The position numbers and the translations under genes are program-made. Below the pieces are notes generated by a model. The model made no database searches. It worked only from the letters and a program-made list of their open reading frames with translations, and was not told the origin of the DNA. 10,228 nt of DNA, taken from NCBI GenBank assembly GCA_028718045.1, contig JAQUMQ010000032.1, positions 1 through 10,228 on the forward strand, read 5' to 3'. Of this stretch, positions 7,401 through 10,228 are shown one piece after another. This DNA is from Actinomycetota bacterium. GTDB taxonomy: Bacteria; Actinomycetota; Humimicrobiia; Humimicrobiales; Humimicrobiaceae. Position 1 is the stretch's first letter. Each line of letters opens with the position of its first letter.

Positions 7401-7717
7401 ATAAGGAGCTCAAGGAAGAACTGCAATTAAAGATTTACAGACTTGCGATCGAATCATGCGATTTTCCGGATAAGGAAAACATCGGTTTAAAAGATATGAA
7501 CATAGTTTTAAAGTATTATTTTATAAGCAAAGACAAGGATCCTTTTTTAATGATGCCTTCCGATTATTATAAAAAAGATGAGTTAACGGAAAAAATCATG
7601 AAAATAACGTCAGGCATAAAAAACGAAAAATTTGAAACTAACCCGAAAGACTATATGAGCTGTTATTATTGTAATTATAAAATATTCTGTGAAAAATACT
7701 ATGGAAACCAAATTTAA
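4412..7717 (+). CDS. UvrD-like motor fused to RecB-family Fe-S nuclease (AdnA/AddB-like)
   Basis: This is a 1101-residue helicase-nuclease subunit, expected to work on double-strand DNA ends with the protein encoded next. The N-terminal superfamily 1 motor has Walker A GGAGTGKS (25-32, Lys31), a Walker B-like IIVDDCQELN (257-266) with Asp261 in place of the usual Glu, GNDDELIYAFRG (285-296) with Glu289 where motif III normally has Gln, NFRN (320-323), a strongly altered motif V (ISFYESKNYDFEAVF, 639-653), and an intact motif VI (EEERRILAMGISRAK, 697-711). The C-terminal nuclease has His878 in GRVYHEI, Asp973 in GKIDF, DFK at 987-989 and QLKIY at 1005-1009, the full RecB-type active site. Cys850 (YDKCPLKYKF) plus Cys1084, Cys1087 and Cys1093 match an AddB-type 4Fe-4S set. 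The ATG at 4412 is the only plausible start: there is no ATG or GTG codon upstream in frame before a stop inside the tRNA, yet no Shine-Dalgarno is visible. It could equally be called a divergent AddB; the recognisable motor motifs favour AdnA-like. Confidence 0.85.
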   Translation: MPLEFNQISVFEKISKRNGNYLVTGGAGTGKSRFLIQLIKYFITEKKVDSSKILVFTFNRKISKFYREEISRSLEKTLLEIPIMTFYSFCLDFINKIRIDDSFEKDDFNCLKNHSYENKIKFHDYFDKITSEINLLNAPRQWDLIISILNDLNKDDYFQTVKLLKSNDFTKASVTQEIFDYILRAQENALDPEHLASKFTPYVNQLMYEINNIYFQYKKKMQENDFYDYGRILKDTADILKNEKTVSNFYKQEYEFIIVDDCQELNFACTEIIQNISNGNVIFFGNDDELIYAFRGSNSSSYFDIYKNLSFENIVTLKYNFRNDFVINEILNDFIGRNKIRIKKRSDSVQKNTLNGEVVLSSFHNLHDELNFIICKIHFLHFVKNIKLSDMAIILKGSEYETNIIENFLSQNKVAYYLRNSRSTLGSKYVKQVLNICKLCILVSDYNKSRKSLPVNENPKKEDDPSSSVDEYVKCVLFSELFGMQPLFFKEMEIAYTRSYAQKSYRNIWQYITKNLRSFKKIDIDNYEILKKFIVSISRFSKKINSNSFDFFANLIKDKNIGLFKIIKSYDREDLIEKNLIKTLTDYLESVKSFSKNKFPKNDVKDYINYIDNLRNNQFIEEIEESTKDIRSDEGIRIISFYESKNYDFEAVFIPFLNKGYLPSDFSCPQTYDLKIFQVFKQRKIATEEEAKRNHIEEERRILAMGISRAKNYLYITSNEYKAKSPFFQELNDDLNKCKSLKVDKCKTDMIPDASGSFCKSKDSIVKRICFEYIKNKWLLKKKALVLTNRIENNMYVSKEKYNRYLVSLKKLYGPDSWWNLRKETLNDTNPYEIQKNFFSYSSLESYDKCPLKYKFKYFLKVKGEEEKYSMLIGRVYHEIIRRFFEESKDYKIEDLLKIANDEVDAVKSQFKYDFYIEEFKENSIRDFNNFHIFFVSELIENLTKKPDGKLFFCEKDFVFKLSGDDYITGKIDFINISNRNNMEIIDFKSSSNKYSDKELKEELQLKIYRLAIESCDFPDKENIGLKDMNIVLKYYFISKDKDPFLMMPSDYYKKDELTEKIMKITSGIKNEKFETNPKDYMSCYYCNYKIFCEKYYGNQI

Positions 7718-10228
7718 CTTAACCGAGGAACAAAAAAGAATAATCGAAAGTGAAAGCAAGATAAAAAAAATAATTGCATGCGCAGGTTCAGGGAAAACGC
7801 ATGTATTAACAGACAACATCATAAAAATATTAAAAGAAAAATCGGCAAAACCTAACGAAATTTTAGCACTTACCTTTACGAACAATGCTGCTGAAAATAT
7901 GAGAGAAAGGATAAGACAAAACCTTGGCAATGAAATAAATTCGGAAGATGTCGATATTTATACCTTTAACTCTTTTGGCAATAATATAATAAAGGAAAAT
8001 AGTTTTGTTCTTGGCTTTGGAAAGAATTTTAAACTTATAAACGAAGTTCAATCTTGGCAGATTATTTACGGTATTTTTAAGACTTACAGATTTAAAGAGC
8101 TTAAAGCAGGAAAAGATATAGGTAAGTTTGTAAATGATTTGCTTGATTATGTGTGGAATTTAAAAAACAACCTTATCACTGTTGGAAATCTTAAAGAATA
8201 TGTAAATTCTTATACCAGAAAGTTAAATGAATATAAAAGTTTGGGATTGCGCAAAGAAGAAGAATGTAAAATACCTTGCATAGACGAACTTTGTCATATT
8301 TATGAAAATTATGAAGCTGCAAAAAGAAAAAACAACTTAATCGATTATTCCGATCAAATTTTTCTTCCTTATTTTTTGTTTAAAAACAACGCATCAGTTA
8401 AAAATAAATATTCGGAAAGATATAAATATATTTTTGTGGATGAATTTCAAGATACGAATAATGCTCAAGCGTACCTTCTTTCCATGTTGTTTGCAAAGCA
8501 AAATAACAAATTAATGGTTGTGGGTGACGATGACCAGGGCATATATGGGTTTAGGGGCGCATGTATCGAAAATATACGAGATTTTAGTTATTTTGAGGAT
8601 GAATGCGGCAAGCTTGTCGATACGTTCTTTTTGACTACGAATTTTCGTTCAGGAAAAGCGATAATTGATTTTGCCAATTCAATCATTAACGAAAATCAAA
8701 ACAGAGAGAAAAAAATCGTAAAACCCGGAAGCAAAAATAAGGAGTCTGCTATCATATTTTTTAAAAAGAATTCTCTCGAGCAAGAAGCTGACCAGATTTC
8801 GGAAATGATCAAAAGCCTTATTTTACAGAACTATAAATTAAGCGATATGGCTGTTTTATGCAGAAGAAGAAGATTTGACGAAATCATAAAGTCTTTTAAA
8901 AAAAACAATATAAGATATGAAACAGTTGGAAGCAAAAGTTATTTTTATGAACCCGAGATAATATTCATTTTGTCGTGGTTAAAGCTGATTCATAATATAA
9001 ATGATGATGAAGCACTCGTTTATCTGCTTAAATCTTCTAAGTATAAAATTTCAGACAGAGACGTATTCTTTTTAAGAAACAGTAACGCTAAAGAATATGC
9101 GACGGATGATATGAAATCAAGTGAGTATAAAGGTTTCGGATGTGATGAGTCAAAAGATACCGGCGTACCCAAGACGGGTGACGTTTTTCACGGCAGTTTC
9201 ATAAAAAGCAGCGTCAATACATTGACAGAGTCCATCAAAAATTTAAAATCAAACGGAGATATAAGCAGTGAAGCTAAAGCACGAATAAGGCTTTTCGCAA
9301 ATGAACTAAGCCAGTACATAAAATATTCGCAGATATTAAGTCTTGGCGGAATAATAAGTCATATCTTCCATTTTTCAGGCTTATACGATGAGCTGAATTC
9401 AAGGTTTGGGATATCTGCAAAAAGGAAAATAATGAATGTCGAAAACCTGATTAAGCTTGCTTTGGAATTTGAAGAAAATAATTTTAATGCAAATTTTGAC
9501 AGCTTTGTAGTTTATCTCAAAGATATGGCAAAAGCTGATTACGAAGATCCTGACACACAGGTTATTTCTAAAGAAAATTCTGTCAAGCTGATGAGCATAC
9601 ATGCCGCAAAAGGTCTTGAGTTTAAGGTGGTTTTTCTACCCATTCTTTGGGAACAAGATTATAAACCGAGAAGAAATCAAAAAAAATGTTATGAGCTTCC
9701 ATCCGCCTTAAGAAAAGATGGAAAAATCTGGTCTAAAAAAAGCTATTACGGAAGCGTTAAAAAATTCGAGGATGATCTCAAAGCATTAATGCTTGAGGAA
9801 GAAAAAAGAATTTTTTATGTAGCATGCAGCCGCGCAAAAGAATTATTGATTCTTTCTTATCCTGAAAATGAAAATTACTCCGATTCAACCACCGGTAATG
9901 CAAATAATAAAAACATGCTTTCCTTCATAAGAAATATTTTTACCGACAACGACACTGCTGTTTTTATAGGTAGCGAAACTTTGGATTACATAAATAAAAT
10001 ATTCGGATTTACACCCGCGGTTTATTATGGAGATTTTAATACAGCTGCCATAAATTTGACTAAAACAAAAAGCAATGACAGTAATAAATTAAACAGTGCC
10101 GGGACCGGTTTCCAAAAAAATACGATAACAAAAAAACATATATCGTTGGATAAGTATGAAAAACTTCTTGCAGAAAACATTAACAAGATACCGGATAGTT
10201 TATATGATGCGGGCAATGATGGGATATA
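7701..10228 (+). CDS. UvrD/Rep-family DNA helicase subunit, partial at right edge
   Basis: An open frame of 842 complete codons runs off the window. It encodes a canonical superfamily 1A helicase: Q-motif Gln11 (LTEEQKRII), Walker A AGSGKT (28-33, Lys32), motif Ia LALTFTNNAAENMRERI, motif II FVDEFQDTN (245-253), motif III VVGDDDQGIYGFRGA (273-287), motif IV TTNFRS (312-317), motif V SIHAAKGLEF (632-641) and motif VI EEEKRIFYVACSRAK (699-713). It starts 17 bases before the upstream gene ends, in another frame and with only a weak GTGA-type ribosome site, so translational coupling is likely. Residues 720-842 after motif VI match no motif I recognise. An AdnB- or AddA-type partner would carry a nuclease domain further on, which is outside the window. 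Residues about 463-500 form a hydrophilic Asp/Lys/Gly/Thr-rich insert. The helicase call is firm; the AdnB/AddA-like role is inferred from the neighbour. Confidence 0.9.
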   Translation, partial: METKFNLTEEQKRIIESESKIKKIIACAGSGKTHVLTDNIIKILKEKSAKPNEILALTFTNNAAENMRERIRQNLGNEINSEDVDIYTFNSFGNNIIKENSFVLGFGKNFKLINEVQSWQIIYGIFKTYRFKELKAGKDIGKFVNDLLDYVWNLKNNLITVGNLKEYVNSYTRKLNEYKSLGLRKEEECKIPCIDELCHIYENYEAAKRKNNLIDYSDQIFLPYFLFKNNASVKNKYSERYKYIFVDEFQDTNNAQAYLLSMLFAKQNNKLMVVGDDDQGIYGFRGACIENIRDFSYFEDECGKLVDTFFLTTNFRSGKAIIDFANSIINENQNREKKIVKPGSKNKESAIIFFKKNSLEQEADQISEMIKSLILQNYKLSDMAVLCRRRRFDEIIKSFKKNNIRYETVGSKSYFYEPEIIFILSWLKLIHNINDDEALVYLLKSSKYKISDRDVFFLRNSNAKEYATDDMKSSEYKGFGCDESKDTGVPKTGDVFHGSFIKSSVNTLTESIKNLKSNGDISSEAKARIRLFANELSQYIKYSQILSLGGIISHIFHFSGLYDELNSRFGISAKRKIMNVENLIKLALEFEENNFNANFDSFVVYLKDMAKADYEDPDTQVISKENSVKLMSIHAAKGLEFKVVFLPILWEQDYKPRRNQKKCYELPSALRKDGKIWSKKSYYGSVKKFEDDLKALMLEEEKRIFYVACSRAKELLILSYPENENYSDSTTGNANNKNMLSFIRNIFTDNDTAVFIGSETLDYINKIFGFTPAVYYGDFNTAAINLTKTKSNDSNKLNSAGTGFQKNTITKKHISLDKYEKLLAENINKIPDSLYDAGNDGI

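Noticed and set aside
7610..7930. Open frame of 106 codons on the minus strand across the junction of the two helicase genes
   Set aside because: Both plus-strand genes show conserved motifs here (the Fe-S cysteines and Walker A), so the minus-strand frame is a by-product of base composition.

Overview
The window is AT-rich chromosomal DNA. DegV, the Asp23-associated membrane protein AmaP, a lipoprotein signal peptide and GGAG-type ribosome binding sites all suggest a Gram-positive-type bacterium. A low-GC Bacillota/Clostridia-like lineage or a deep-branching AT-rich anaerobe would fit, but the sequence alone does not fix the phylum. No transposase, integrase, CRISPR array or phage gene is visible.

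The left part (1-4273) holds four unrelated-looking single genes. A degV gene on the minus strand is divergent from a plus-strand lipoprotein of the LivJ/periplasmic-binding type, which has an extended -10 promoter and a repeated leader. The lipoprotein gene is convergent with a minus-strand YegS/DagK-type lipid kinase. The kinase is in turn divergent from amaP, across a short intergenic region rich in AT palindromes. The common theme is the cell envelope and lipids (fatty-acid binding, lipid kinase, membrane anchor, lipoprotein), but nothing shows that they form one pathway.

At 4306-4379 lies a complete tRNA-Gly(CCC) with an encoded CCA end. Immediately after it is a 13-bp hairpin whose 3' arm contains the start codon of the next gene, which has no visible Shine-Dalgarno sequence.

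The right part (4412-10228) is a two-gene operon for a RecBCD/AddAB/AdnAB-type DNA-end-processing machine. The first protein (1101 aa) combines a UvrD-like motor with several altered motifs and a C-terminal RecB-type nuclease with four iron-sulfur-type cysteines. The second starts 17 bases before the first one ends, has a textbook UvrD/Rep motor, and runs off the window after 842 codons. One divergent motor plus nuclease and one canonical motor are expected to form a heterodimer that resects double-strand breaks. Spot counts of individual 60-base rows show lower GC here (12-16 of 60) than in the left genes (21-27 of 60).

The most interesting points are the divergent AdnA/AddB-like first subunit, the asymmetry between the two motors, and the tRNA-hairpin-start-codon junction that leads into the operon.
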